DNA of 64,000 nucleotides from an uncultured Aquimarina sp. GTDB lineage: Bacteria; Bacteroidota; Bacteroidia; Flavobacteriales; Flavobacteriaceae. The translations under genes were made by a program, and so were the position numbers. The stretch covers positions 62,001 to 126,000 of the forward strand of contig CANMML010000003.1 of NCBI GenBank assembly GCA_947499005.1, given 5' to 3'. This document shows positions 1-9,596 of this stretch, in pieces (position 1 is the stretch's first letter; every line of letters starts with the position of its first letter). The notes under the pieces are model-generated. The model saw only the letters and a list, made by a program, of their open reading frames with translations, had not been told where the DNA came from and did not search any database.

Positions 1-2325
1 TTTACGCAGCATCTCTTTGTCCTCTTCTAATTCTTCCATGCTCATACCTCCACCGCCACCAGGTGACTCACTCATTTTTTTAGCTAGGGTTCTCAACATA
101 GCTGCAGCAGATATTTGTCCCTTATTAGTAGCTGGAATGTCTTTCTCTTTTATATGCTCCTTTATAGATTCAATCTCTTTCCCAATGGTACGCTCCTTTA
201 GTTTATCGTCGTCTAAAACCATAGGTCTACGTAAGGCATTGTTTCTCCTTCTTAGTTCATTCAATTCTTCCTGAATATCATTCCAATTATTACTTAACTT
301 TTCCTGCTCGATTTTATTAAACTTCAAGTCATTATTTACAGATAAAGAATCATGTTGAACGGCAAGCAACTCTAATAATTGAATTATCGTTGCGTGCTTT
401 TCGATCACATAAAAACGCTTTGTTAAATCAAGAATTTGCTTGAGGCTTTTCTTTGAAGAAGCATTATTCTTATTCAATTCGTCCATCTTCTTCTTAGCTT
501 CTTTTGGCTTTAACTCACTAAGTGCTTTTTTAATTTCATCGATTAGTTTGTTATTTCGCTCTAGCTCTTCTTTCATTCTTTCGAGAGCTTCAACAGATTT
601 TTTGGTATCTTGATTCTTATCTAAATTCTTAAGTGTATTCGTTAATTTATCATTTAACTTTTTAAGCTCTTTTTGCTCTTCCTTTTGCTTTTCTAATAAA
701 TTCTGAAGCTTCAGTTTATCTTTATAATCAAGATTTGTTTTTTGTTTTTGCAGCTTATTGAATTCATCAAATTCCTTCTGAGTAGCATCTAACTTTTCTA
801 AGCTATTATCGAAATTTGAAATATTACTGTCATCCGCATTTTGATTTTTCACTAGTTCATCTACTACAGAATTTTTCTTAATTCTGAAGGTTTCACTCTT
901 AGCAGATTTAGCCCCATTCACTTGATCATTATCAAATATTTCAAAATAAAAACTGTAATCTCCAGAGTTTTTAAAAACATCATTTTTGTCTAAATCAATT
1001 TCTATTACATCAAGAATACCTCTTGGTCTCTTCAATGGAATTCTACGAATTACTTTGTCATCACCTGAAGTCTGAACAACTTCGATTTTAGAAAAACCAT
1101 AGTCATCCCCTACCTCAATTTTGAAAGCATTTACTAGAATAGCTGTGCTATCTTTTCCTTGTTCTGCTTTGATAATTGGTGATCGATCTGGCAAGATATC
1201 TATGTGATAATTTAACTTTTCAAAATCTTTTACATTTTTATTAGAAGAAAGTATGGTGTAATCTGAAGCAGTAAGAAACCTCTTTTTATATTCGAAAATA
1301 TCTTTATTCTTATTAAATGAATCTTGAATACTATCAATAATAATATCTATGCTAGATGCCTTAGGACTATCAATAAAAAACTTTAAACTACTCCCAACAG
1401 GCACTTCTAAATTTCCTTGATCACTGTACTGAGAAGATTTTACTTTTGTGTATGACGGAGGAAAAACTTTTATTTTAAAATCACTAATACTTGGAGCATC
1501 TAAAACATTTATCTCAAAAACAGCACTTCTAACATTTCCCGATTTTAGAAAAAAGGAAGCATTGCTATCAACAGATTTTAATAGGTACGAAAAGTTTGAA
1601 GTTCCTTCTTTATTCAAGAAAAACTCTTTGTCCTCTAAAACAATTTTTACATTTTCTGGAATTGTTTTACCAACGGTTGTAACTTTAATATTGGCATTAT
1701 TCCCTTCTAAAACATCTAAAGAATTTTGATCAACTACAAATTTAAAAGGAGCTGGTGGTGTATAAGCCGTATTATAATTTACTACTCTATCTAAAGGAGA
1801 TTTAAACCAATTGAATCCGAATATAATCGCAGCAATTAAAAATAGAACTACGGGTATACTTAGCCACTTAGAAAATTTAAATGTCGATTTGAAATCAACC
1901 GCCTTGACGAAACTAAATGGTGATAGATTTTTAGCCCTTTCTTCAATAGCAGCAACTACTAAATCTGAAGATGTATTAGTATCAAATTGCAGAAGATTAA
2001 TTAACTGATCGGATACCTCGGGAAAATAATTTCCTATTAATACACTTGCATTAGATCTAGAAATCTTGTACTTATCTACAGACATTCTAATAATTGGCAA
2101 CAGGATATATTTTGCAAAAACCACTACGGCTAACAATATCGAAATCCAAAAGATAATAGTCCTTGTTGAACTTGATAACCAAAGAAATTTTTCTAATACT
2201 AGGATTAAAATCAAATACAGTGATCCAATAAATAACAATAATAAACTTCCTTTCAATAATTCATTGAGGTGATACTTTCTTCTGAAATCAGAAAGCTTAT
2301 TATTAATGATGTCAATATTCTTCAT
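1..2325 (-). CDS. DUF4175 family membrane protein (3' end beyond window)
   Basis: The reverse-strand frame is open from an ATG at 2325 to the window edge, giving the first 775 residues; the C-terminus is missing. The N-terminus (MKNIDIINNKLSDFRRKYHL) is followed by two close membrane segments at about residues 25-75 and a third at about 155-170. A long extracytoplasmic region follows, then a strongly charged Lys/Glu-rich coiled-coil stretch from about residue 500, and a Gly-rich SPGGGGG segment just before the edge. This is the layout of the large Bacteroidota DUF4175 family, whose members usually exceed 1,000 residues. Function is unknown; an envelope-associated scaffold is a guess. It is divergent from gltX. 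Several short forward frames inside it are shadows. Confidence 0.85.
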   Translation of the reverse strand, partial: MKNIDIINNKLSDFRRKYHLNELLKGSLLLLFIGSLYLILILVLEKFLWLSSSTRTIIFWISILLAVVVFAKYILLPIIRMSVDKYKISRSNASVLIGNYFPEVSDQLINLLQFDTNTSSDLVVAAIEERAKNLSPFSFVKAVDFKSTFKFSKWLSIPVVLFLIAAIIFGFNWFKSPLDRVVNYNTAYTPPAPFKFVVDQNSLDVLEGNNANIKVTTVGKTIPENVKIVLEDKEFFLNKEGTSNFSYLLKSVDSNASFFLKSGNVRSAVFEINVLDAPSISDFKIKVFPPSYTKVKSSQYSDQGNLEVPVGSSLKFFIDSPKASSIDIIIDSIQDSFNKNKDIFEYKKRFLTASDYTILSSNKNVKDFEKLNYHIDILPDRSPIIKAEQGKDSTAILVNAFKIEVGDDYGFSKIEVVQTSGDDKVIRRIPLKRPRGILDVIEIDLDKNDVFKNSGDYSFYFEIFDNDQVNGAKSAKSETFRIKKNSVVDELVKNQNADDSNISNFDNSLEKLDATQKEFDEFNKLQKQKTNLDYKDKLKLQNLLEKQKEEQKELKKLNDKLTNTLKNLDKNQDTKKSVEALERMKEELERNNKLIDEIKKALSELKPKEAKKKMDELNKNNASSKKSLKQILDLTKRFYVIEKHATIIQLLELLAVQHDSLSVNNDLKFNKIEQEKLSNNWNDIQEELNELRRRNNALRRPMVLDDDKLKERTIGKEIESIKEHIKEKDIPATNKGQISAAAMLRTLAKKMSESPGGGGGMSMEELEEDKEMLRK

Positions 2326-2467
2326 AAATCAATTCCGTCTTTTCTAAATACTTTAGAAATATATAATTAAAGATAAATTTAAGTATATAATGTGAATATC
2401 ACTTTTTGAACTTTATAGTAGATGAACACAATTAAATAGTCTTCGTAGAAATACACATTAAATTCAC

Positions 2468-2499
2468 TTGTTTAAAGCATAAAATGAACGGTATATTTG
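2468..2499 (+). promoter_or_regulatory. Predicted gltX promoter (TTG-N21-TATATTTG)
   Basis: A TTG at 2468-2470 is followed after 21 bases by TATATTTG at 2492-2499, a full match to the flavobacterial -7 consensus TAnnTTTG. The ATG of gltX is 16 bases downstream, so the leader would be only about ten bases long. Motif match only. Confidence 0.6.
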
Positions 2500-2515
2500 T
2501 CAAAAATATTCTCTA

Positions 2516-4024
2516 ATGAGTACAGTAAGAGTTCGATTTGCTCCTAGCCCAACAGGGCCATTACATATTGGTGGTTTACGTACTGCCCTATTCAATTATT
2601 TATTTGCTAAAAAACATGGCGGAACTTTTGTGTTGCGTATTGAAGATACCGATCAAACTCGTTTTGTTAATGGTGCCGAAGAATATATAAAAGAAGCTTT
2701 GGAATGGTGTAACATTCCTTATGATGAAGGTCCTGGTAAAAATGAAAAATTTGGCCCTTATCGCCAAAGCGAGAGAAAGACAATGTATAATGAATATGCA
2801 GATCTTCTTCTTGAAAAGGGAATGGCATATTATGCATTCGATACTCCAGAATCTTTAAATGAATTGAGAACTGCTTGCGAAGCTGAAAAGAAAACATTTA
2901 TCTATAATTGGGAAAATAGAACTCAATTAAATAATTCATTATCACTTTCTAAAGAAGAAATACAAGCTAAAATTGAAGCTGGTGATAAGTATGTTGTTCG
3001 CTTTAAAACTCCAACAAACGAATCTTTAGAAATGCATGATGAGATTCGTGGAAAGGTAGTCATCGATACAAATCTTTTAGATGATAAGGTTTTGTTTAAA
3101 AGTGATGGGATGCCAACCTATCATTTAGCCAATGTAGTGGATGATCATTTAATGGAAATTAGTCACGTAATTCGAGGTGAAGAATGGTTACCTTCCCTAG
3201 CACTGCATTATTTATTATACAGAGCTTTTGAATGGGAAGCTCCAAAATTTGCGCATTTATCTTTAATTCTAAAACCTGTAGGTAAAGGAAAATTAAGCAA
3301 ACGTGATGGAGATAAAATGGGATTCCCTGTATTTCCTTTAGAATGGAAAGATCCAAAAACTGGAGATCTTTCTTCGGGTTACCGTGAAGAAGGTTTCTAT
3401 CCAGAAACAGTAGTCAACTTTTTAGCTCTATTGGGATGGAATGATAGTAGTGACCAAGAGATTTATGCTACGGATGAATTAACTAAAGTTTTTAGTCTAG
3501 ATGGTGTCAATAAATCTGGAGCTAAATTCGATCCTGAGAAAAATAAATGGTTTCAACAACAATACCTACAACAACGAGATATTGAATTGTTGACTGCTGA
3601 GTTTTCAGAAATATTAAATGCAAAAGGAATAGAGACTGCCCTACCCGTTTCTACAATTGTTGAAAGTTTAAAAGAAAGAGCTGTATTTGTTGAAGATCTT
3701 TGGGATTTAGGTAAATTCTTTTTTGAAGCTCCGACTGAATATGATGCTAAGGCTTCAAAGAAAGCTTGGAAAGAAGGTACAGCAGAATTAATGACTGAGC
3801 TTATCTCTGTTGTAGAGGCCATCGATAGTTTTGATCCAGAAAATGTTACTTCCAGTATTAAATCTTGGATCACTTCAAAAGAAATTGGTTTTGGAAAAGT
3901 AATGATGCCTTTACGTTTATCTCTAGTGGGTTCACTAATGGGTCCTGATGTTTATGAAATTGCAAGCTTACTAGGTAAAAAAGAAACCGTTTCTAGGATT
4001 CAAAAGGCTATTGAAAAACTGTAG
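2516..4024 (+). CDS. gltX: Glutamate--tRNA ligase
   Basis: Class I aminoacyl-tRNA synthetase that attaches glutamate to tRNA-Glu in the cytoplasm. The protein has 502 residues, normal for the family. The HIGH-type signature appears as HIGG at residues 17-20 within RFAPSPTGPLHIGG, and the KMSKS-type loop as KLSKR at 259-263. The C-terminal anticodon-binding helical region is present (GKVMMPLRLSLVG near residues 460-475). The ATG at 2516 is favoured because MSTVRVRFAPSPTG is the usual N-terminus and a promoter lies immediately upstream. A separate glnS lies at 11127-13154, so the genome has direct glutaminylation and this enzyme is expected to be discriminating. It appears monocistronic, followed by two hairpin elements. 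Confidence 0.97.
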   Translation: MSTVRVRFAPSPTGPLHIGGLRTALFNYLFAKKHGGTFVLRIEDTDQTRFVNGAEEYIKEALEWCNIPYDEGPGKNEKFGPYRQSERKTMYNEYADLLLEKGMAYYAFDTPESLNELRTACEAEKKTFIYNWENRTQLNNSLSLSKEEIQAKIEAGDKYVVRFKTPTNESLEMHDEIRGKVVIDTNLLDDKVLFKSDGMPTYHLANVVDDHLMEISHVIRGEEWLPSLALHYLLYRAFEWEAPKFAHLSLILKPVGKGKLSKRDGDKMGFPVFPLEWKDPKTGDLSSGYREEGFYPETVVNFLALLGWNDSSDQEIYATDELTKVFSLDGVNKSGAKFDPEKNKWFQQQYLQQRDIELLTAEFSEILNAKGIETALPVSTIVESLKERAVFVEDLWDLGKFFFEAPTEYDAKASKKAWKEGTAELMTELISVVEAIDSFDPENVTSSIKSWITSKEIGFGKVMMPLRLSLVGSLMGPDVYEIASLLGKKETVSRIQKAIEKL

Positions 4025-4071
4025 TTTTAGAAGGAAAAGAATAAGAGAAGCTGTTAGAAAAGTCATTCATC

Positions 4072-4151
4072 CGTCATTCTGAATTTAGTTCAGAATCTCA
4101 TCACGATTATTACAGACGCTGAGGAGATACCAGATCATGTCTGGTATGACG
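4072..4151. repeat. Double-hairpin intergenic element, copy 1
   Basis: An outer inverted repeat CGTCA...TGACG encloses a left hairpin (TTCTGAA/TTCAGAA) ending in TCTCATC, a spacer, and a right hairpin (ATACCAGA/TCTGGTAT) preceded by GGAGA. The architecture matches copies at 4257, 46075, 57815 and 59885. It lies just downstream of the gltX stop. Function unknown; 3'-end processing or protection is a guess. Confidence 0.7.
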
Positions 4152-4256
4152 TAGATTTGACTTTTTTAGCAGCTTTTATATTTTATTACTTTAATGTTTC
4201 TCTCCTTTTTGCAGATTAATTTCATTTGAATTTTTCTTTAAGAAATCATTTTTTGA

Positions 4257-4331
4257 CGTCATGTTGAATTTATTTCAGCATCCCATGATAAAATAAAGCT
4301 AGTGAGATGCTGAAATAAATTCAGCATGACG
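4257..4331. repeat. Double-hairpin intergenic element, copy 2
   Basis: The CGTCA...TGACG ends enclose a left hairpin (TTGAA/TTCAG core) and a right hairpin (TGCTGAA/TTCAGCA), with TCCCAT and TGAGA facing each other inside. The two halves are also near inverted repeats of each other, so the whole 75 bases can fold as one long stem. The rest of the 494-base gap between gltX and the SPFH gene is AT-rich without a plausible gene. Confidence 0.72.
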
Positions 4332-4518
4332 AAATTTCTCTGATAAAATTACCATACTTCTTATATTCTTTTCTTCTCTTAATCTTTATTACTTCTCTAC
4401 TTTAATTCCCTTACTTCTACTTGATATATTTATTCACATATAATTAAGCTTTCAAACGGATAACATAAGACTTCTTTTTGTACCTTAATGCCACTAAAAC
4501 TTAAAAATAAAATCAATC

Positions 4519-5436
4519 ATGTTAACACCAATTATTGGCTTCATAGCCATAGTAATTTTAATAACCGGAATCTTTACTGTCAAGCAACAGACAGCAGCTA
4601 TTATAGAAAGGTTTGGGAAGTTTCATAGCATTCGCCAATCGGGACTTCATTTCAAAATTCCACTGATCGATAAAATCTCTGGTAAACTAAGTTTAAAAAT
4701 TCAACAGTTAGATGTAATCGTTGAAACTAAAACGAAAGATGATGTATTCGTAAAATTAAAAGTATCTGTACAGTTTAAAGTAATTAGAGATAAAGTATAC
4801 GATGCATTTTATAAGTTAGACTATCCACATGATCAAATTACTTCTTATGTATTTGATGTGGTTCGTGCAGAAGTACCAAAGATGAAATTGGATGATGTAT
4901 TTGAAAGAAAGGATGATATTGCTATTGCAGTTAAAAGTGAATTGAATGAAGCTATGATGGACTATGGTTATGATATTATTAAAACCTTAGTTACCGATAT
5001 CGATCCTGATGAGCAAGTAAAAGAAGCAATGAACCGTATTAATGCTTCGGAACGAGAAAAGATCGCTGCACAATTTGAAGGAGATGCACAACGTATTTTA
5101 ATTGTTGAAAAAGCAAAAGCGGAAGCAGAAAGTAAAAGATTACAAGGTCAAGGTATCGCAGATCAACGTCGTGAGATTGCTCGTGGTCTAGAAGAATCTG
5201 TAGAAGTGTTAAATAAAGTTGGAATTAATTCTCAAGAAGCTTCTGCCCTAATTGTGGTTACGCAACATTATGATACTTTACAATCTGTAGGTGAACATAC
5301 CAATAGTAATTTAATTTTATTACCGAATTCGCCACAAGCGGGTAGCGATATGTTAAATAATATGGTAGCCTCTTTCTCTGCTTCAAACCAAATTGGTGAA
5401 GCCATGAAAGAAGCAAAAAATAAAGGCAACCAATAG
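4519..5436 (+). CDS. SPFH/band 7 (stomatin-like) membrane protein
   Basis: The protein of 305 residues starts with one membrane anchor (residues 2-22) followed directly by an SPFH domain (QQTAAIIERFGKFHSIRQSG to about residue 200). A charged Ala/Glu-rich helical segment follows (EREKIAAQFEGDAQRILIVEKAKAEAES), then a Gly/Asn-rich tail. SPFH proteins form large rings or scaffolds on membranes and often guard proteases or organise membrane domains. No NfeD-type partner gene is adjacent; it stands alone between a 494-base gap and a strong terminator. The ATG at 4519 places the hydrophobic segment at the extreme N-terminus, as usual for stomatin-like proteins. The exact subfamily cannot be fixed by eye. 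Confidence 0.9.
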   Translation: MLTPIIGFIAIVILITGIFTVKQQTAAIIERFGKFHSIRQSGLHFKIPLIDKISGKLSLKIQQLDVIVETKTKDDVFVKLKVSVQFKVIRDKVYDAFYKLDYPHDQITSYVFDVVRAEVPKMKLDDVFERKDDIAIAVKSELNEAMMDYGYDIIKTLVTDIDPDEQVKEAMNRINASEREKIAAQFEGDAQRILIVEKAKAEAESKRLQGQGIADQRREIARGLEESVEVLNKVGINSQEASALIVVTQHYDTLQSVGEHTNSNLILLPNSPQAGSDMLNNMVASFSASNQIGEAMKEAKNKGNQ

Positions 5437-5499
5437 TTAAAAACTATAAAATTGTTCCACGGTTGACATTGACTTTAAAAAAGTGAATTGACAAACTAA

Positions 5500-5533
5500 A
5501 AAAGCGCTCTAAATATGATTTTAGAGCGCTTTT
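5500..5533 (+). terminator. Rho-independent terminator after the SPFH gene
   Basis: A perfect 14-bp stem (AAAAGCGCTCTAAA at 5500-5513 with TTTAGAGCGCTTTT at 5520-5533) has a 6-base loop and runs into T-rich sequence. The flanking A and T runs would allow use from either strand, including for the GNAT gene that ends at 5697 on the reverse strand. Confidence 0.88.
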
Positions 5534-5696
5534 CTTCTTTTATAGCAATTTGTATTAATCACTCTTTTTTCTTGTTTAAATCTCTTTAAAATCGATAGTA
5601 TTTGATAATTAAAAATTATGGTAATTGGCTTAGTATAAATATTGATTATAGCCTAAATATTTTACTTGGTGAGATGAATTATTTTATTTTTTTAAT

Positions 5697-6131
5697 CTAC
5701 AATTCCTTTTCAAAATGATATCCTATAATTTGATATCCTTGGCTGAAATAAAATTTATGTGATCTAGAATTTTTAACATATGTATTTAGCTCGACAGATT
5801 TATAACCTCTACTCCTACACCAATTACAAATCTCTTCTTCAAGAAATTTTCCATAGCCTTTGGATTGTAAAGTCGAATCGATAATAACATTATCCATTTC
5901 TAATTGTTTTCCACTGTATAGTTTTGTGGTAGTCCATCCGCTAGTAACCCCTATTAATGCACCATCTAAAAATAAACCAAAACAAGTATAGGTTTTATAT
6001 TCAAACATTTCATTTAAGTATATTAACATTTGAGATTTTTTGTAATCTTTATTTAATTGAAGTACCAGCTGAAGAATATCAGGTATATCAGTCTTAGACA
6101 ATGTTTTAGTTAGTAAATTTTCTGATAACAT
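5697..6131 (-). CDS. GNAT family N-acetyltransferase
   Basis: A 144-residue single-domain acetyltransferase that would transfer an acetyl group from acetyl-CoA to an unknown amine. The acetyl-CoA-binding motif is visible as STLQSKGYGKFLEEEICNWC (the QxxGxG/A type loop, about residues 87-105). It is followed by the typical C-terminal strand and helix SVELNTYVKNSRSHKFYFSQ and the ending GYQIIGYHFEKEL. The length is normal for minimal GNAT proteins. No operon partner is present: about 190 non-coding bases separate its start from the next gene. The substrate cannot be inferred. Confidence 0.88.
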   Translation of the reverse strand: MLSENLLTKTLSKTDIPDILQLVLQLNKDYKKSQMLIYLNEMFEYKTYTCFGLFLDGALIGVTSGWTTTKLYSGKQLEMDNVIIDSTLQSKGYGKFLEEEICNWCRSRGYKSVELNTYVKNSRSHKFYFSQGYQIIGYHFEKEL

Positions 6132-6320
6132 TTTGTTTTCCTTATTCAGTAAAAAGAAATTAAATACTTTTTTTTTGTTTAGAAATGGATTAGGTGTTTT
6201 TCAAATAGAATACATATTTCCAACTTCTATTAAAGCGTAAATTAAATACTTTTCTTAATTGAAATTAAGATTATTATCAATAGAAACAAATAGTTTTATT
6301 GCTTACTAAAATTTCATACA

Positions 6321-8354
6321 ATGAAAAAACTATTAATCTTAACCGTAATAGTCTTACAAAACTTTATAAGTTTAGCACAAGGGTTTGATGCTGGAGGAAT
6401 AACTTACCTAATAAACCGAGGTAGTAATCCATCTAGTGTAAACGTAACTGGAAGATCTGGTACACAAAACTCTATTGTTATTCCTAATACTGTCACTAGT
6501 AGAGGAGTAACTTATGATGTTATTAGAATAGAAGATAATGCCTTTGAATTTATAGCTTCGATAACTAGTGCCGTAATTGGAAATAATGTAACAAGTATTG
6601 GAGTCTCTGCATTTGATAACAATAATTTAGACGAACTTACAATAGGAAATAAAGTTGAAAGAATTGAAGATTTTGCTTTCTCAGGCAATAATCTGACTTC
6701 TGTTACTATTCCTAATAGTGTTATTAGTATAGGAGATGATGCTTTTTTTAGAAATAAAGAACTAACTACCCTTTCACTTTCAGATAACATAACTAGTATT
6801 GGGAGATTTGGCTTTTTTGATTGTAAATTAAATAGTGTTACTATCCCTAGTGGTCTTACTTCAATAGATGGCGAAGCTTTTGGCATGAATGAAAATGCAA
6901 CATCGCTAACAGTGAATTCTTTTTTAAGTACAAATATACCAACGTATGATAACTTTTTTGTGTCTGGATCTACTCTTGCAAATAGTAAAGATGAAAGAAG
7001 TAATATAAATCTTTCGATTCTACCTGGAACAGAGCAAACTTACAATAATGCTGGATGGGATTTAAACAGTTTTAAAAGCGTAAAATTTGACTTTGAAGGA
7101 ATACAATATGAAATAATTAGTCCTACTCCTACTCTCCCTTCTGTAAAAATATTGGGCCGAACTGAAGGAAATACTAATACAGAGATTATAATTCCTGAAT
7201 CTATAACACCTGGAGCAATCTCCTATAATGTAACGGAAATAGAAGATAATGCTTTTTTAAATGATGATTTAACTAATGTGAATATTCCAAGCACAATTAC
7301 AAGTATTGGAAATAATGCTTTTGGGATAGATCCTACAGCGATTTCTATAACTGTAACATCTACAATAAACACCAATATTCCAACATATAATGGATTTTTT
7401 GTTTCAAAAACAGGTTCTAGTGATCCAGTAGATGAAAGAAGTAAAATTGATTTAACAGTACCGTCGGGAACCGAACAATTATATCTAGATGCTGGATGGT
7501 TAGGGTTTAAATCATTAACTACTCCAACTACTACTTTTATAGCAGATGGTTTAGTTTATGAAGTAAATACACCATTAATCCCACCTACAGTAACCGTAAT
7601 AGGTAGAGCAGAAACAAACACTTCAACTGAAATAAATATTCCAGAAACAGTTACAAATAATGGGATAATGTATAATGTGACAGTAGTAGGAGATAATGCT
7701 TTTGCCTTTCAAAGTCCGCAAACAAGCTCTAAAATATTAAGAAGTAATATTACTTCTGCTAAGTTATCTACGAACGCTAGAAGTAATACTATATTTTCAG
7801 GTAATAAATTAACAAGTGTTACTTTTCCTAATACCTTAACTAAAATAGGTGACAATTCTTTTAGTGATAATGAATTATCAAATATTATAATTCCTAATAG
7901 TGTTGAAAATATAGGACAGAATGCTTTTTCAGGTAATCAAATAACAAGTGTTGTAGCCGAAGGAAGTACTCCTCCTACATTAGAACCAAATAGTTTTCAA
8001 AATAATAACGGAATCACTCTTACTATTCCAGCAGGAACCACTCAAGCTTATACCAATGCAAGTTGGACTACTAATACTGCTATCAATATTGTTATAGAAA
8101 ATGACACTACTTTAAGTACAGAGGATTTTAGTCTTAATAACTTAGTAAGTTTTATACAAAGTTCAAGTAATATAGAAATCCAAGCACCTTCTGGTATTCG
8201 TTTAGAGAATTATAGTATTTATAGTATTTCAGGAAGTAATGTACAAAATGGTACTACTACAATTATTAGTACAGAAAACTTAGATACTGGTGTGTATATT
8301 CTACAAAATAATTTTAATAAAGGTATTTTAGTTGAGAAAATTATTATTCAATAA
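6321..8354 (+). CDS. Secreted BspA-like leucine-rich repeat protein with T9SS sorting domain
   Basis: The 677-residue protein has an N-terminal signal peptide (MKKLLILTVIVLQNFISLAQ). Many repeats of the BspA/LRR_5 type follow, such as SIGVSAFDNNNLDELTIGNKVERI, with recurring IEDNAF, TIPNSV and TSIG words. Three blocks start alike (YEVNTP, YEIISP, and the N-terminal TYLINRG), indicating larger internal duplications. The last about 80 residues resemble the type IX secretion system type A sorting domain: LENYSIYSISGSNVQNG, TENLDTGVYILQ and a KIIIQ end. It would be exported and anchored at or released from the cell surface. BspA-like repeats are known adhesins; the ligand is unknown. It is monocistronic, with a strong terminator 38 bases after the stop. 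Confidence 0.92.
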   Translation: MKKLLILTVIVLQNFISLAQGFDAGGITYLINRGSNPSSVNVTGRSGTQNSIVIPNTVTSRGVTYDVIRIEDNAFEFIASITSAVIGNNVTSIGVSAFDNNNLDELTIGNKVERIEDFAFSGNNLTSVTIPNSVISIGDDAFFRNKELTTLSLSDNITSIGRFGFFDCKLNSVTIPSGLTSIDGEAFGMNENATSLTVNSFLSTNIPTYDNFFVSGSTLANSKDERSNINLSILPGTEQTYNNAGWDLNSFKSVKFDFEGIQYEIISPTPTLPSVKILGRTEGNTNTEIIIPESITPGAISYNVTEIEDNAFLNDDLTNVNIPSTITSIGNNAFGIDPTAISITVTSTINTNIPTYNGFFVSKTGSSDPVDERSKIDLTVPSGTEQLYLDAGWLGFKSLTTPTTTFIADGLVYEVNTPLIPPTVTVIGRAETNTSTEINIPETVTNNGIMYNVTVVGDNAFAFQSPQTSSKILRSNITSAKLSTNARSNTIFSGNKLTSVTFPNTLTKIGDNSFSDNELSNIIIPNSVENIGQNAFSGNQITSVVAEGSTPPTLEPNSFQNNNGITLTIPAGTTQAYTNASWTTNTAINIVIENDTTLSTEDFSLNNLVSFIQSSSNIEIQAPSGIRLENYSIYSISGSNVQNGTTTIISTENLDTGVYILQNNFNKGILVEKIIIQ

Positions 8355-8391
8355 ATTTTCTAGAAACACAAAGTTTTAAAGTAATTTAAGA

Positions 8392-8427
8392 ATAAGACCC
8401 AACTATTTAAAATTAGTTGGGTCTTAT
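8392..8427 (+). terminator. Rho-independent terminator after the LRR gene
   Basis: A perfect 14-bp stem (ATAAGACCCAACTA at 8392-8405 with TAGTTGGGTCTTAT at 8414-8427) closes an 8-base loop. It lies 37 bases past the stop codon of the secreted LRR protein. Confidence 0.85.
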
Positions 8428-8513
8428 CTATAAGAAAATTTACTGATCTTTATATTAAATTTTAATGCATTCATAAATAATATTACATTGTAGAAAATTT
8501 AACCCGTCCAAAA

Positions 8514-9596
8514 TTGAAAGGTATTAAACTCACAAAAAATGATACTTATTTTTTAAAGGGGATTGGTATTTTATTAATAATATTTCATAATTTTTTTCAT
8601 CAACTTCAACCTACAATTGGAGAAAATGAGTATAGCTTTTCTTTTGATTTTTTTAAGAATTTTATTTTCTCAATAAGTTCTGATCCAATAAATATAATAC
8701 GATATTTCTCTTCTTATTTTGGGCATTATGGTGTTCAACTATTTATATTTTGTAGCGGTTACGGTCTAACTATTTTAAATTATAATAAAATAATTAACTA
8801 TAAAAAATTCATAATAAAAAGACTACTTAAATTATATCCTACTTTTACAATAGCTATTATAATTTTACTTGTATATCAGTTTATAATTTTTGATTTTCCT
8901 TTTACAATAAGAACAATAGCTTCCGTCATAATAAGATATACTTTAATTGCAAACTTACTTCCAGGAAAAATTTTCACTCTAAGCGGCCCATACTGGTTTT
9001 ATTCAATGATTATACAGCTTTATCTTTTATTTCCTTATTTAATCAACCTTAATAAAAGAAAATTAATATCAATCATAATCATAAGCTATATACTGCTATT
9101 TATTAGTAATGAATTTTTTGCTTCCTTTAATTTTAGTCTTTATTACAATTTTATAGGTAATATGCCTGTATTTATTTTAGGGATTTTATTTGCCAGAAAT
9201 CAAACTATAGAAATAAGGAAGTGGAAATGGTTGATACCATCTTTAGTATTTATTTTAGGACAATTCAACACGTATATTTGGTATCTAAGTCAAATTTCAT
9301 TTGTCATAATCTCATTTCCGATAATACTTTTTATTTATAGATATATCGAAAAAAGTAAATTAAGTGACTTTATAATTTTTTCTGGAAAAATATCTATGTA
9401 TTTATTTGCAATTCATGGATTTATGAGACATCCTTGGGTTGAAATTACAAATAAATTAGATTCAAATTTAATGACTTATAGTATTTTTATAGTATTCATT
9501 ATTATAGTATATCTTGTATCAATTCTAGTAAAAAAAATTGAAGAAAATATCATTAATAAAATGAGAAAATATCACATTGTAGATCAATATTATTAA
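8514..9596 (+). CDS. Acyltransferase family 3 membrane protein
   Basis: The 360-residue polytopic protein has about ten hydrophobic segments. The start is a TTG at 8514, because no ATG lies close upstream and the family usually begins with the residues seen here (NDTYFLKGIGILLIIFHNFF, containing the conserved first-helix His). Other family signs are FSSYFGHYGVQLFIFCSGYG and the central GPYWFYSMIIQLYLLFPYL. Family members O-acylate extracellular sugars such as LPS, capsule or peptidoglycan. The gene converges with and overlaps the phosphoethanolamine transferase gene by 4 bases, so the locus may be an envelope-modifying pair. Base composition is even more AT-rich than the neighbours. The exact acceptor is unknown. 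Confidence 0.88.
   Translation: MKGIKLTKNDTYFLKGIGILLIIFHNFFHQLQPTIGENEYSFSFDFFKNFIFSISSDPINIIRYFSSYFGHYGVQLFIFCSGYGLTILNYNKIINYKKFIIKRLLKLYPTFTIAIIILLVYQFIIFDFPFTIRTIASVIIRYTLIANLLPGKIFTLSGPYWFYSMIIQLYLLFPYLINLNKRKLISIIIISYILLFISNEFFASFNFSLYYNFIGNMPVFILGILFARNQTIEIRKWKWLIPSLVFILGQFNTYIWYLSQISFVIISFPIILFIYRYIEKSKLSDFIIFSGKISMYLFAIHGFMRHPWVEITNKLDSNLMTYSIFIVFIIIVYLVSILVKKIEENIINKMRKYHIVDQYY

Noticed and set aside
2667-2897. Reverse-strand frame inside gltX
   Set aside because: It is a shadow of a well-supported gene, without a promoter or recognisable protein features. Similar reverse frames within other genes were dropped for the same reason.
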